A stretch of DNA of 64,000 bases from positions 1 through 64,000 of the forward strand of contig NZ_WTEX01000007.1 of NCBI RefSeq assembly GCF_009795845.1, given 5' to 3'. Under the pieces are notes generated by a model. It saw nothing but the letters and a program-made list of their open reading frames with translations, did not search any database and was not told the DNA's origin. The translations under genes and the position numbers were made by a program. Source of the stretch: Gilliamella sp. Lep-s35. GTDB lineage: Bacteria; Pseudomonadota; Gammaproteobacteria; Enterobacterales; Orbaceae. Below, piece after piece: positions 1-8,618 of this stretch (within the stretch, counting starts at the first letter, position 1; each line of letters starts with the position of its first letter).

Positions 1-108
1 AATACCGAAAGACCGCATGAGGCGTTAAATAACATGACACCGATTGAGTATAAAACACTAAAACAGGCAGCGTGATTTTCTATGTTAGTTTTGTGCTAAA
101 AATGGGGT
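1..108 (+). mobile_element. 3' end of an IS3-family insertion sequence (partial)
   Basis: The first 75 bases read as the last 24 codons of an IS3-family transposase (OrfB/DDE integrase). The typical tail ERPHEALNNMTPIEY is followed by a short stretch and TGA at 73-75. The following ~30 bases, ending in a TTTGTGCTAAAAATGGGGT-like stretch, resemble a right terminal inverted repeat of this family. The homology of the downstream effector gene begins just after it, which places the element end near 108. The rest of the element lies outside the window. Confidence 0.75.
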
Positions 109-575
109 ATTTACATAAAGACCACGTAAAAAGCTTACTTAAAAAAATTTGCGAAGATTATTTATTACAAGATATTTGTGATAAAAACAAGCAGCAAGAA
201 TTAGCTAAGGATTTTATAATTGGTATGGATAAACTGAGTCAAGTCATATTTAAAAAAATCAGTACCTTTAAATGGACAATAACCGCTGATGGCTTTTCGT
301 ATTCGCCCGGCAATATTGGTTGCTGCGGTTGCGACGATCAGGAAACAAAACGAAAGCTGCTGAAAGAAAAATTAAAAGGTACTCAAAGATTAGCCGCCAG
401 CAATGCCAAAAAATTTTGGGGGGTGCTTTATTCCTCAATAGAGGCGTGTAATAATTTGAAGGATGCTGATTTTACTTGCACAGCCGGAGCCGTAACCCCA
501 AACCATCATCGGAATAATAATACCGGCTATTATCAGGAAAGAATAAATATAGAAAAATTTCAAGGATTTAAATAA
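108..575 (+). pseudogene. 5'-truncated effector: C-terminal half of an AHH-nuclease toxin
   Basis: The frame is open from an ATG at 72, but its first ~12 codons are insertion-sequence DNA. From about codon 13 it aligns with residues ~192-344 of the intact effector at 1236-2270: KDHV against EDHV, TADGFSYSPGNIGCCG against TSDGFDYKSGGIGCCG, and the ending NHHRN..YYQERINIEKF against NNHRN..YFIERKNLQPF. The N-terminal half carrying the AHH nuclease is missing, so the gene looks decapitated by the IS3 element. Its stop overlaps the next start (TAATG), the usual coupling of toxin to immunity gene. The conserved half has a GIGCCG motif of unknown role. It is either a dead remnant or an orphan C-terminal module. 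Confidence 0.75.
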
Positions 576-1135
576 TGAAAAACACAAACAACATGAATGA
601 TTTTGAATACTATTTTATGCAAAGAAAAGGAGACCAGGCTTATCCAATGATCGATATTCTGGATGAAGATGCCGAAACGGTTGAAGCCGAACTTGGTGAT
701 CCCTTACCCCGCCGCCCCGTATTGGCAGACTACTTAACAGGGTCTAAAGATTTTGTAACCAAACGCATTGCGGATGTTATGATGGCTATGAATATGGAAG
801 GCGTACGGATTGTGCCGGTAGAGTTATCCGACCGAAAAGGCGGGTATATCGAAGATTATTACTGTATTTATGTTGATGATAATACCTATGAAGCCCTGGA
901 TAAAACTAAATCAGATTATGAATATGATGAAGAATGCAAACTTTATTTTATCAATAAAGTAGTACTAGACAAAGAAGTACTAAAAAAGATCCCGTTAAGC
1001 AAACGCTTAGGCTGGCGTTTACGCGAAGAAGCTGGAACGTATTTATACTATAAAACAGTTGTAGACGAAATTAAAAAACTAGAACCCACCGGCGTAGTAT
1101 TTATTAATATTGAAGAATATCAAGGTATCTATTAA
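575..1135 (+). CDS. Imm11-family (DUF1629-like) immunity protein, copy 1
   Basis: A 186-residue soluble protein without signal peptide or membrane segment, clearly paralogous to the protein at 2274-2825. Shared blocks are RKGDQAYP/RKSDQAYP, the PR.PV.ADFLSG-type block with GVR.VP..L, a (I/L)IEDY(Y/F)C motif, VLDKEVLKKIPL and the C-terminal PTGVVFINIE. The pattern fits the Imm11/DUF1629 immunity family, which neutralises polymorphic or type VI toxins; that assignment is by family recollection. Its ATG overlaps the stop of the truncated effector by one base. It now sits behind a headless toxin gene, so it may be an orphan antitoxin protecting against sister-cell toxin. Confidence 0.65.
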   Translation: MKNTNNMNDFEYYFMQRKGDQAYPMIDILDEDAETVEAELGDPLPRRPVLADYLTGSKDFVTKRIADVMMAMNMEGVRIVPVELSDRKGGYIEDYYCIYVDDNTYEALDKTKSDYEYDEECKLYFINKVVLDKEVLKKIPLSKRLGWRLREEAGTYLYYKTVVDEIKKLEPTGVVFINIEEYQGIY

Positions 1136-1161
1136 TATAAAAATTATCAATTTCGAGCCAT

Positions 1162-1224
1162 AAATATAGAAAGATTTCAAGGATTTAAATAATGAAAAAC
1201 ACAAATAATATAAATGAATTTTAA
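1162..1224 (+). repeat. Decayed copy of an effector/immunity junction
   Basis: This stretch repeats 545-607 with few changes: the end of the effector frame (AAGGATTTAAATAATG) followed by the first codons of the immunity gene. Here the immunity frame reads MKNTNNINEF and then stops (TAA at 1222-1224). It marks a recombination point left when effector/immunity cassettes were duplicated or exchanged. It does not encode a useful product. Confidence 0.8.
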
Positions 1225-1235
1225 TATTAAGGAAT

Positions 1236-2270
1236 ATGCCACGAAACAAATCCGGAAAATGGAAAGATCCGTTAACATGCCCTGTTTGCAATAAAGAATT
1301 TACCGCAAAAAGCAAGACACATAAAAGAGGCAGAATACAAGAGGGTTACCCTGTGGGGCATGGACCAACTTTAGGCGGTAATGTAGTTAATCTTCACTAC
1401 CATAAAACCTTTAAAAAGCACCCTTTTTATTTAGAATCAGAAAAAACCAACAAATACGATAAGAATGAACGTAACGGCGTAGAGGCGCATCACTTAGTTA
1501 CGTCAGCCTCAATGGCACAAAAACTAAAATATCAACATTTAGCGCTTTTTTTAGGATATAATATTAACCATTCCAAAAATGGTGTATTGCTACCTACCAC
1601 CATGAAAGTTGCCTGCCACTTTGGAGTACCGCTGCATAGAGGCGGACACGGGGTGACGTTTATAAAAAAAGAAGAAAATAGGGATATAGATACCCTGCAA
1701 GGCATGACAGAAAAATTAGATGAGTGGAGCAAGAAATTTAACCAAAAAGAAGATATTATTTTTTCTTCCTATGATATTGCTAATGAGTTAACCATATTAA
1801 CGTATGAAGATCATGTCAATACATTAGTCGCTGATATTTGTAAATCTTATATAGAAGAACAGGATCTTTGTAAAAAAGACAAAGATGAAATGGAAAGTTT
1901 AGCCGAAAACTTTATTAATGCATTAGATGATTTAAGTCAATCTCTTTTTCGTGAGCTTATTTTGTTTAACTGGACACTGACCTCCGACGGTTTTGATTAT
2001 AAATCCGGCGGTATAGGCTGCTGCGGGCAAAAGAATCTGCCCGATAAAAGAGCTTTTTTTAAACAAGCCGACCCAAGCTTAAAATCAATGAATGTTCGTG
2101 AACTAATGTCTGCTATTTATTCCAATAGTCAAAAGGCAGACGAAATCAAAACCAAGTTACAAGATAAAAAATGCGTTGCAGGAAGCATGCAACATGCTAC
2201 CGTTATAACGAATAACCACCGAAACTATTTTATTGAAAGAAAAAACTTACAACCCTTTAAATTTAAATAA
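1236..2270 (+). CDS. AHH-family HNH/endonuclease-VII-fold toxin (probable secreted DNase effector)
   Basis: A 344-residue protein with no signal peptide. Residues 15-18 form a CPVC zinc-knuckle-like pair near the N-terminus. Residues 84-86 are AHH, followed by NHSKNGVLLP (111-120) and H128, H134 and H138. This is the conserved layout of the AHH nuclease family (HNH/EndoVII superfamily), whose members are toxin modules of type VI and related secretion systems. The C-terminal ~150 residues, including a GIGCCG motif, match the truncated copy at 108-575 and form a separate conserved module. The start is ATG with AAGGA three bases upstream, a short spacing. An immunity gene follows four bases after the stop. 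No VgrG, Hcp or PAAR gene is visible, so the delivery route is inferred. Confidence 0.7.
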   Translation: MPRNKSGKWKDPLTCPVCNKEFTAKSKTHKRGRIQEGYPVGHGPTLGGNVVNLHYHKTFKKHPFYLESEKTNKYDKNERNGVEAHHLVTSASMAQKLKYQHLALFLGYNINHSKNGVLLPTTMKVACHFGVPLHRGGHGVTFIKKEENRDIDTLQGMTEKLDEWSKKFNQKEDIIFSSYDIANELTILTYEDHVNTLVADICKSYIEEQDLCKKDKDEMESLAENFINALDDLSQSLFRELILFNWTLTSDGFDYKSGGIGCCGQKNLPDKRAFFKQADPSLKSMNVRELMSAIYSNSQKADEIKTKLQDKKCVAGSMQHATVITNNHRNYFIERKNLQPFKFK

Positions 2271-2273
2271 AAC

Positions 2274-2825
2274 ATGGAAAATTATTATTTTATACGAAGA
2301 AAATCAGATCAGGCATATCCACTTATTAGAGAAGTGGGGTATGAACCGGAAGATGATGATAGAAACGCAACATTAGTCTATTTAGAGTTTAATGGCACTA
2401 TTCCCCGTAATCCCGTGATGGCAGATTTTTTATCCGGTCCGGAGGTTTATATAACCGATAAGATCATTGAGGTGATTAAATCCTTTACACCCAAAGGAGT
2501 AAGGTTTATTGAAACAGAACTCACCACCCCTAAAGGCGATTTGATTGAAGATTATTTTTGTTTAAAAACAGAAAATAGATACCATGCAATGGATAAGGAA
2601 AAATCTGAATTTACCTATAAATATCTAGTTTACAACATATCAAAATTTATCTTAGACAAAAAAGTATTAAATAAAATTCCGCTAGAAGAGCGATTAATTT
2701 TTGTGTTAAGAGAATCTCCCTCAAAAATATTATTCCATGAAACCGTCGCTAAAGCCATAATGGACGTAAACCCTACGGGTATGGTGTTTATTAATATAGA
2801 AACAGGCGGTGAGCCGTTGGGGTAG
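2274..2825 (+). CDS. Imm11-family (DUF1629-like) immunity protein, copy 2
   Basis: A 183-residue soluble protein paralogous to 575-1135, sharing the QAYPLI, PRNPVMADFLSG, GDLIEDYFC and NPTGMVFINIE blocks. It starts almost directly after the AHH effector, the expected place for the cognate antitoxin, and probably binds and blocks the nuclease in the cytoplasm. The two copies have diverged substantially, so they probably protect against different toxin variants. Family assignment to Imm11/DUF1629 is by pattern recognition. Confidence 0.65.
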   Translation: MENYYFIRRKSDQAYPLIREVGYEPEDDDRNATLVYLEFNGTIPRNPVMADFLSGPEVYITDKIIEVIKSFTPKGVRFIETELTTPKGDLIEDYFCLKTENRYHAMDKEKSEFTYKYLVYNISKFILDKKVLNKIPLEERLIFVLRESPSKILFHETVAKAIMDVNPTGMVFINIETGGEPLG

Positions 2826-2841
2826 GTTATTATTTTAGACC

Positions 2842-3054
2842 ATGACAATATACGAACTCAGTATAGACGGCGATAATGCCACCAGTTTAGACTTTCCCAT
2901 ACAAGATGAGCAGGAACAATTCCTGCTCCTTGCCGAAGAAAAAATCACCAATAACCTATCAGTAAAAGCACAGTGGCAAGAATTTTTAGTATTAAAAAAA
3001 GAGCCTAAAATAGATATGGATTTTAATGATATTTGTGATAAGTCTACCCCTTAA
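2842..3054 (+). CDS. Small protein, possibly a truncated third immunity gene
   Basis: A 70-residue acidic frame on the same strand, 16 bases after the second immunity gene. The beginning (MTIYELSIDGDNATSL..) resembles how DUF1629/Imm11-type proteins often begin, and the frame ends about where the conserved core would start. It could be the N-terminal stump of another immunity gene cut by recombination, or an unrelated small protein. It has no membrane segment or recognised motif. Confidence 0.4.
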   Translation: MTIYELSIDGDNATSLDFPIQDEQEQFLLLAEEKITNNLSVKAQWQEFLVLKKEPKIDMDFNDICDKSTP

Positions 3055-3175
3055 AAAAGTTGTATGAATTAGTGTAGCCGATCCAAACAGATACCTTTTA
3101 GTTTAAATCTACAAGGTAAGCTCCATAATCGACTTAATTACAAACAATTTAGCGATAAACCGAACGGCTCAAACA

Positions 3176-4219
3176 TTAATAAAATATCGATTCTGCTTCT
3201 ATAATTTTACAGCGCTTAGTGGGTTTTGCTGTGCTTTTAATTAGTTCACACAGTAAAGTTGCTGATTTTTGTCCCATTTCAAACAAAGGTTTGTTTATTC
3301 TGCTTAGGGTATCTAATTGATTGTATTTAAGTTCTTTAGATGAGCTAAAATACGATATTGTAAGTGGTTTTGTAAGTTTTGATTGGCTTTCATTGGCTTG
3401 GTGTACGGCACCTAAAATCATGCTATCGGGTGATTGGTTGTGGTCTTTATCATCGCTTTTATCCAAACAATTTAAGCTAAAATTATCGGTACAAATAATC
3501 GCTGAAGGTGATTTTGTGCCGTTTATTAGTTTTTTAACCGCTGATCTGGCATGTTGATAGGTAAAACAGCCATGAATAATATATCTAGGCTCAATAGTAA
3601 TATTGGCGCGCATTAAAGCTTGTTTATAGCCTTGTAGTAAAAGTGTAGAGCTCGTTAATTTTTCATTATTAAGCAAAATAGCAATTTTGGTATGTGACTT
3701 ATCAATCAAATATTTTGTTATTTGATGGCCAATAAGTAAATGATCAAAGTCAACACAAATAAAATCAAGCGAAAAGTGATTAACTAAAACAATGGGCGGT
3801 AATGTGGTTTTATAAGCAACTAGCGTTTTTAAGTAAGGTGCATCATTAATAATAATAATGCCATCAAATGCATGTTGAGCAACATAACGAATAATATGAT
3901 GGATATCAGTTTTATTATGATAAGGAAATTGCAAATAAAACATTTGAAACTGTTCTTCTTTTAAAACTAGCTCTAATCCTGCATTGATTAAGCTTTTTGA
4001 ATAAAGTTGATTATCGATAATTAATATCTTTCCGCTGTTATGTATGGGTTTATAGGGTTTGAAATTTTTTGAAGTATCCATATTTAATTCCTCAATAGCT
4101 TGATAAACGCGTAGTTGTATTTGAGGTGAGGTTAAATGTGGTTTTTTTAGCACTCTAGAAACCGAAGCGACAGACGTGTTGGCTTTTTTAGCAATCGTTG
4201 ATAGGGTGATTTTTGTCAT
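3176..4219 (-). CDS. LacI/GalR-family transcriptional regulator
   Basis: A 347-residue repressor. Residues ~5-25 form the LacI helix-turn-helix (TLSTIAKKANTSVASVSRVL), followed by a hinge helix and a periplasmic-binding-protein-like core with the usual FDGIIIIND and phosphosugar/nucleoside-sensor features. The N-terminus is somewhat CytR-like, but the ligand cannot be told from sequence. It is transcribed away from usg-truA, separated by ~175 bases, and no sugar genes adjoin it on its own strand. The target is therefore unknown; it may act globally or on a distant operon. Confidence 0.85.
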   Translation of the reverse strand: MTKITLSTIAKKANTSVASVSRVLKKPHLTSPQIQLRVYQAIEELNMDTSKNFKPYKPIHNSGKILIIDNQLYSKSLINAGLELVLKEEQFQMFYLQFPYHNKTDIHHIIRYVAQHAFDGIIIINDAPYLKTLVAYKTTLPPIVLVNHFSLDFICVDFDHLLIGHQITKYLIDKSHTKIAILLNNEKLTSSTLLLQGYKQALMRANITIEPRYIIHGCFTYQHARSAVKKLINGTKSPSAIICTDNFSLNCLDKSDDKDHNQSPDSMILGAVHQANESQSKLTKPLTISYFSSSKELKYNQLDTLSRINKPLFEMGQKSATLLCELIKSTAKPTKRCKIIEAESIFY

Positions 4220-4396
4220 AATAATAAATAAAGTTAACTAAAATGACTTATCACTTTACCGATATTAATTTTTTTTGTAAGGGATCAAATTTTATTTTGT
4301 CGATCTGTGTTCCAAAATCAAGAAATATCTTTTTCCGTTATCTTTGACAATATAGTGATATAATTACCGCTAAATTTTTTATTTGGGTTGATAAAT

Positions 4397-5416
4397 ATGT
4401 CTGCATGGAATATTGCTATTGTTGGGGCGACAGGGCAAGTAGGTTCTGCGCTAGTTGAATTACTACAACAACGTGGTTTACAAGATAATAATCTAAAAAT
4501 TGAAAATCTCTATCTAGTTGGTAGTGATAATAGTGCTGGCGAAATTGTTCGCTTTTCTGGCAAGAATTTAACCGTAATTGATAGTGCACAAATGGATTGG
4601 AGCGAGTGCCATTTTGCCTTTTTTGTAGCGAGCGCAAAAACTAGTGAAAAATATGCACAAGTTGCCGCAGAGGCAGGTTGTGTGGTGATTGATGCGAGTG
4701 GTTATTTTGCCGAGCAGGATCATATTCCTCTTGTCGTTCCTAAAGTTAATAATAGTGTATTAACCGAATACCGTAATGAAAATATCGTCGCTGTTGCAAG
4801 TGCCACTGTGTGCCAATTATTGCGCTGTGTTGCATCGTTGACTGATATAGCGTTATTAACCAATTTACATGTAACTAGTTTTATTCCAGCCTCATTATAT
4901 GGCAAGCCTGGTGTTGATGAACTTGCAGGGCAAAGTGCGCGTTTATTAAATGGTATGCCAGTTGATAATCAACTGTTTGATAAACAATTAGCCTTTAACT
5001 TATTGCCTATATCACACGAACAGGATGATGCGATATTAGGTGAAAAATCACAAGTGAACCAAATCCGTAAAGTATTGAGTAATTATGAACTTCCTGTCTC
5101 TATTGAGTCAGTGATTGTGCCCGTGTTTTATGGCGTATCGCAAGCCATTAATGTATCAAGTAGTTTACCAATTGAATTAGATATGGCGCGTTTTGGCGAA
5201 TTTGGTGTTGAAGTTCAAGGCGATAACTTGCCCACCCCAGTGACCGAAGTGAGCACCGAATCTGAAAGCCAACTCACCATTAAATTGTCTAATTTACGAC
5301 ACAGTTATGGTCATTATGAACAAATTCAATTTTGGTCAGTAGCCGATAATATCCGTTATTTAGGCGCATTAATGCTAATTGAAACGCTTGAGATCCTCAT
5401 TAATGACTATATATAA
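4397..5416 (+). CDS. usg: Usg-1, aspartate-semialdehyde dehydrogenase-like protein
   Basis: About 339 residues with the Rossmann start [20 protein letters not shown] and the fold of aspartate-semialdehyde dehydrogenase. The expected catalytic cysteine region reads [11 protein letters not shown] rather than the enzyme's NCT-type signature, as in the Usg subgroup, so catalysis of the Asd reaction is doubtful. The ATG at 4397 is preferred over the TTG nine bases upstream because IAIVGATG then starts at a normal distance. Its end overlaps truA by 14 bases, reproducing the usg-truA order of enterobacteria. Confidence 0.85.
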   Translation: MSAWNIAIVGATGQVGSALVELLQQRGLQDNNLKIENLYLVGSDNSAGEIVRFSGKNLTVIDSAQMDWSECHFAFFVASAKTSEKYAQVAAEAGCVVIDASGYFAEQDHIPLVVPKVNNSVLTEYRNENIVAVASATVCQLLRCVASLTDIALLTNLHVTSFIPASLYGKPGVDELAGQSARLLNGMPVDNQLFDKQLAFNLLPISHEQDDAILGEKSQVNQIRKVLSNYELPVSIESVIVPVFYGVSQAINVSSSLPIELDMARFGEFGVEVQGDNLPTPVTEVSTESESQLTIKLSNLRHSYGHYEQIQFWSVADNIRYLGALMLIETLEILINDYI

Positions 5417-6194
5417 AATTGCCCTTGGTATTGAATATGATGGCAGTGCTTATTTTGGTTGGCAACGGCAACAGTCGGTTGATTCTATCCAAGAAAGGCT
5501 AGAATCGGCACTATCAATGATTGCTAATTCACCCATAACCGTATTTTGCGCAGGAAGAACAGATGCAGGCGTGCATGCAACAGGGCAAGTTATCCACTTT
5601 GAAACTCAAGCCGAGCGATCAGCTAGTGCTTGGACAATGGGCGTGAATTCGCATTTACCCGATAACATAGCTGTGCGTTGGTCACTAAATGTCGATGATA
5701 GCTTTCACGCTCGGTTTAGTGCCACAGCTCGGCGTTATCGTTATGTGATCTATAATCATCGCTATCGCCCAGCCATTTTAGCCAAAGGGGTATCGCATTA
5801 TTATTTGCCGTTGAATGAAAGCTTAATGCACCAAGCAGCGCAGTATCTATTAGGCGAAAATGATTTTTCCTCTTTTCGAGCATCTCAGTGTCAATCAAGA
5901 ACGCCTTGGCGCAATATTCACCACATTGAAGTTTGGCGGCAGGGCGAATATATTATTGTCGATATTAAGGCCAACGCATTTGTACACCATATGGTACGCA
6001 ATATTGTCGGTAGCTTACTTGAGGTTGGTACAGGTAATCAGCGCCCAGAGTGGATTGGCGAACTGTTACAAGCTAAAGACAGAACACAAGCGGCAGCAAC
6101 GGCAAAACCTGAGGGGTTGTATTTAGTTCAAGTTGATTATCCTGCTCAATACCAAATACCAATGCAGGCATTAGGCCCGCTATTTATAGAATAA
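5403..6194 (+). CDS. truA: tRNA pseudouridine(38-40) synthase TruA
   Basis: A 263-residue enzyme converting uridines 38-40 of tRNA anticodon stems to pseudouridine. The catalytic aspartate is D54 in [29 protein letters not shown] and [13 protein letters not shown] are typical family blocks. The start at 5403 ([14 protein letters not shown]) matches family N-termini. It overlaps usg and is probably translationally coupled to it. Confidence 0.96.
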   Translation: MTIYKIALGIEYDGSAYFGWQRQQSVDSIQERLESALSMIANSPITVFCAGRTDAGVHATGQVIHFETQAERSASAWTMGVNSHLPDNIAVRWSLNVDDSFHARFSATARRYRYVIYNHRYRPAILAKGVSHYYLPLNESLMHQAAQYLLGENDFSSFRASQCQSRTPWRNIHHIEVWRQGEYIIVDIKANAFVHHMVRNIVGSLLEVGTGNQRPEWIGELLQAKDRTQAAATAKPEGLYLVQVDYPAQYQIPMQALGPLFIE

Positions 6195-6284
6195 GTGACA
6201 AAATAAGTTATAGAGTTAGTTATAAAACTAAGCATAAAATAGATAAAACCACTTAAGATTGAATCAAATTAAAAGATAAATGTC

Positions 6285-7709
6285 ATGAATAGTAACGAAA
6301 AAAGTGCAAGTAAAGATTCAAGAAACCAAGAAGCGAAAAAATCAAAACTCCATAATATCAAGCTTCCACCTCATTCGATCGAAGCTGAACAGGCGGTGCT
6401 TGGTAGCTTGATGCTTGATAATCAACGTTGGGATGCGGTATCAGAAATGATCACCGAACGGGATTTTTATTCACGTCATCACCAATTGATTTTTTCTGAA
6501 ATGCATACTTTGGTTAGCAAAGGTACGCCAATTGACTTAATTACCCTTTCAGAAAGCCTTGAAAGTAAAGATATTTTGGCTGATGTTGGGGGGTTTGCCT
6601 ATTTGGCGGAGCTGTCTAAAAACACGCCAAGTGCAATTAATGTGGTTGCTTATAGTGATATTATTCGCCAACAAGCGATTTTGCGTGAATTAATCAGTGC
6701 ATCAAATGATATTGCCGATAACTGTTATGCCACTGAAGGGCGTGATAGTACCGAAATTTTAGACTTTGCGGAAAGCAAAATCTTCCAAATTGCTGAAAGC
6801 CGAACCAAACAAGGTGAAGGCCCTAAAAGCATTACTGAAGTGTTAGAGTCAACTGTAGCTAAGATTGAGGAGCTCTTTCAACGTCCGCATGATGGTGTGA
6901 CAGGGGTTTCAACCGGTTATGTTGATTTAGATAAAAAAACGGCTGGCTTACAGCGTTCTGATTTAATTATTATTGCCGCAAGACCATCAATGGGTAAAAC
7001 TACATTTGCCATGAATCTATGCGAAAACGCAGCACTAGAGCAAGAAAAGCCTGTGCTGATATTTAGTTTAGAAATGCCATCAGAACAAATTATGATGCGT
7101 ATGTTAGCGTCACTTTCACGAGTTGATCAAACCCGAATTCGAACAGGGCAACTACAAGATGACGACTGGGCAAGAATTTCAAGCACTATGGGGTTATTGC
7201 TTGAAAAGAAAAACATTTATATCGATGACTCATCGGGTTTGACGCCAATGGAATTACGCTCAAGAGCCAGACGTATTTATCGTGAACATAAAGGTTTAAG
7301 TATGATCATGGTGGATTACTTGCAACTTATGCGAGTTCCCAATATTTCTGAAAATCGAACCTTAGAAATTGCAGAAATTTCACGCTCACTAAAAGCCTTG
7401 GCAAAAGAGTTACAAATTCCTGTCGTTGCGCTATCGCAACTTAACCGTAGTTTAGAGCAACGTGCTGATAAAAGACCGGTTAACTCAGACTTGCGTGAAT
7501 CAGGATCGATTGAGCAAGATGCCGATGTGATCATGTTTATTTATCGTGACGAAGTTTATAACGAGGCGTCAGAACATAAAGGCATTGCTGAAATTATTTT
7601 AGGCAAACAACGAAACGGCCCAATAGGTAAAGTTAGATTAAAATTCCAAGGCCAGTTTTCACGCTTTGATAATTATGCTGATGCTAGTAAATATTTAGAT
7701 GACGAATAA
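6285..7709 (+). CDS. dnaB: Replicative DNA helicase DnaB
   Basis: 474 residues, near the usual ~470. The N-terminal DnaG-interacting domain begins at LPPHSIEAEQAVLGS. The RecA-like motor has Walker A ARPSMGKTT, the Walker B region MIMVDYLQLMR, and the C-terminal GKQRNGPIGKVRLKF with its arginine finger region. It unwinds DNA at the fork as a hexamer and binds primase and the tau subunit. It is followed by an intrinsic terminator at 7772-7799. Confidence 0.97.
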   Translation: MNSNEKSASKDSRNQEAKKSKLHNIKLPPHSIEAEQAVLGSLMLDNQRWDAVSEMITERDFYSRHHQLIFSEMHTLVSKGTPIDLITLSESLESKDILADVGGFAYLAELSKNTPSAINVVAYSDIIRQQAILRELISASNDIADNCYATEGRDSTEILDFAESKIFQIAESRTKQGEGPKSITEVLESTVAKIEELFQRPHDGVTGVSTGYVDLDKKTAGLQRSDLIIIAARPSMGKTTFAMNLCENAALEQEKPVLIFSLEMPSEQIMMRMLASLSRVDQTRIRTGQLQDDDWARISSTMGLLLEKKNIYIDDSSGLTPMELRSRARRIYREHKGLSMIMVDYLQLMRVPNISENRTLEIAEISRSLKALAKELQIPVVALSQLNRSLEQRADKRPVNSDLRESGSIEQDADVIMFIYRDEVYNEASEHKGIAEIILGKQRNGPIGKVRLKFQGQFSRFDNYADASKYLDDE

Positions 7710-7769
7710 CAATAAAAACGTATACAGTAATGCTTGGCATATTTTTGTCATAATGATTTTAAATGTTAC

Positions 7770-8618
7770 TTAAATCGCCGTTTTAACGGCGATTTTTTTA
7801 TTAGCAATAAATTGATAAATTTGGGCCAGTAAAAATAAGATTGCTTGTAAAATAACAATACTTGCACTGGTTGATGCATCAACATAATAGCTTATTAACG
7901 TCCCTAATACGGTTGAAAATGCTGAAACCAGTACCGCAATGACTAACATCCGCTCAAAGCGCTTAGTTAACGAAAAAGCAATAATGCCCGGAGCGATTAA
8001 CATTGCTATCACTAAAATCATGCCAGCTGTTTTTAATGAACCAACAATAGTTAAAGCTAGCACACTTAATAGCCCGTAATGTAACAGCTTGACAGGCAAA
8101 CCAACCACTTTGGCTTGCAGCGGATCGAAGCAGTACAGCATTAAATCACGGCGTTTAATAATAACTAAGATCGACACAATTGTGGCAATAAGGATAATTT
8201 GTTTAAGCTCGTCATAACTTGTTCCAAGCACACTACCAAATAAAATATGGTTTAAATGTTGCGAGGTATCTACCTTTGAAAACAGCACCAAACCAAACGC
8301 AAACATCCCCGAAAACACAATGCCCATGACGGTATCTTCTTTAATTCGACTATTTTCTTTAATATAACCTGTTGCCACTGAGCAAAATAATCCTGATGCA
8401 AATGCGCCAATGATAATGGGGATTCCTGCTAAATACGCCAACACGATCCCTGGCAAAACAGCGTGTGAAATCGCATCACCCATTAATGACCAGCCTTTTA
8501 GCACCAAAAAACAAGAAAGCAAAGCACAAACAACACCTGTGGCTAACGCGGCTAAAATTGCGCGTTGAATAAGGGGTAGGGTAAGTGGGTAATAAATAAA
8601 CTCACAAAATTCGGTCAT
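7770..8618 (-). CDS. sitD: Manganese/iron ABC transporter permease SitD
   Basis: A 282-residue ABC-3-family integral membrane protein with about 8-9 hydrophobic segments. It contains the family block GWSLMGDAISHAVLPGIVLAYLAGIP near residue 45 and ends in a short cytoplasmic tail. It pairs with SitC to form the inner-membrane channel for Mn2+/Fe2+. Start and stop overlap sitC by four bases, so the two are translationally coupled. The assignment rests on the four-gene sitABCD/yfeABCD order. Confidence 0.9.
   Translation of the reverse strand: MTEFCEFIYYPLTLPLIQRAILAALATGVVCALLSCFLVLKGWSLMGDAISHAVLPGIVLAYLAGIPIIIGAFASGLFCSVATGYIKENSRIKEDTVMGIVFSGMFAFGLVLFSKVDTSQHLNHILFGSVLGTSYDELKQIILIATIVSILVIIKRRDLMLYCFDPLQAKVVGLPVKLLHYGLLSVLALTIVGSLKTAGMILVIAMLIAPGIIAFSLTKRFERMLVIAVLVSAFSTVLGTLISYYVDASTSASIVILQAILFLLAQIYQFIANKKIAVKTAI
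7772..7799 (+). terminator. Rho-independent terminator of dnaB
   Basis: A perfect 11-bp stem (AAATCGCCGTT/AACGGCGATTT, two-base loop) is followed by seven T on the + strand. The hairpin lies inside the last codons of the opposing sitD gene, so coding and terminator functions share the same bases. Confidence 0.85.
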
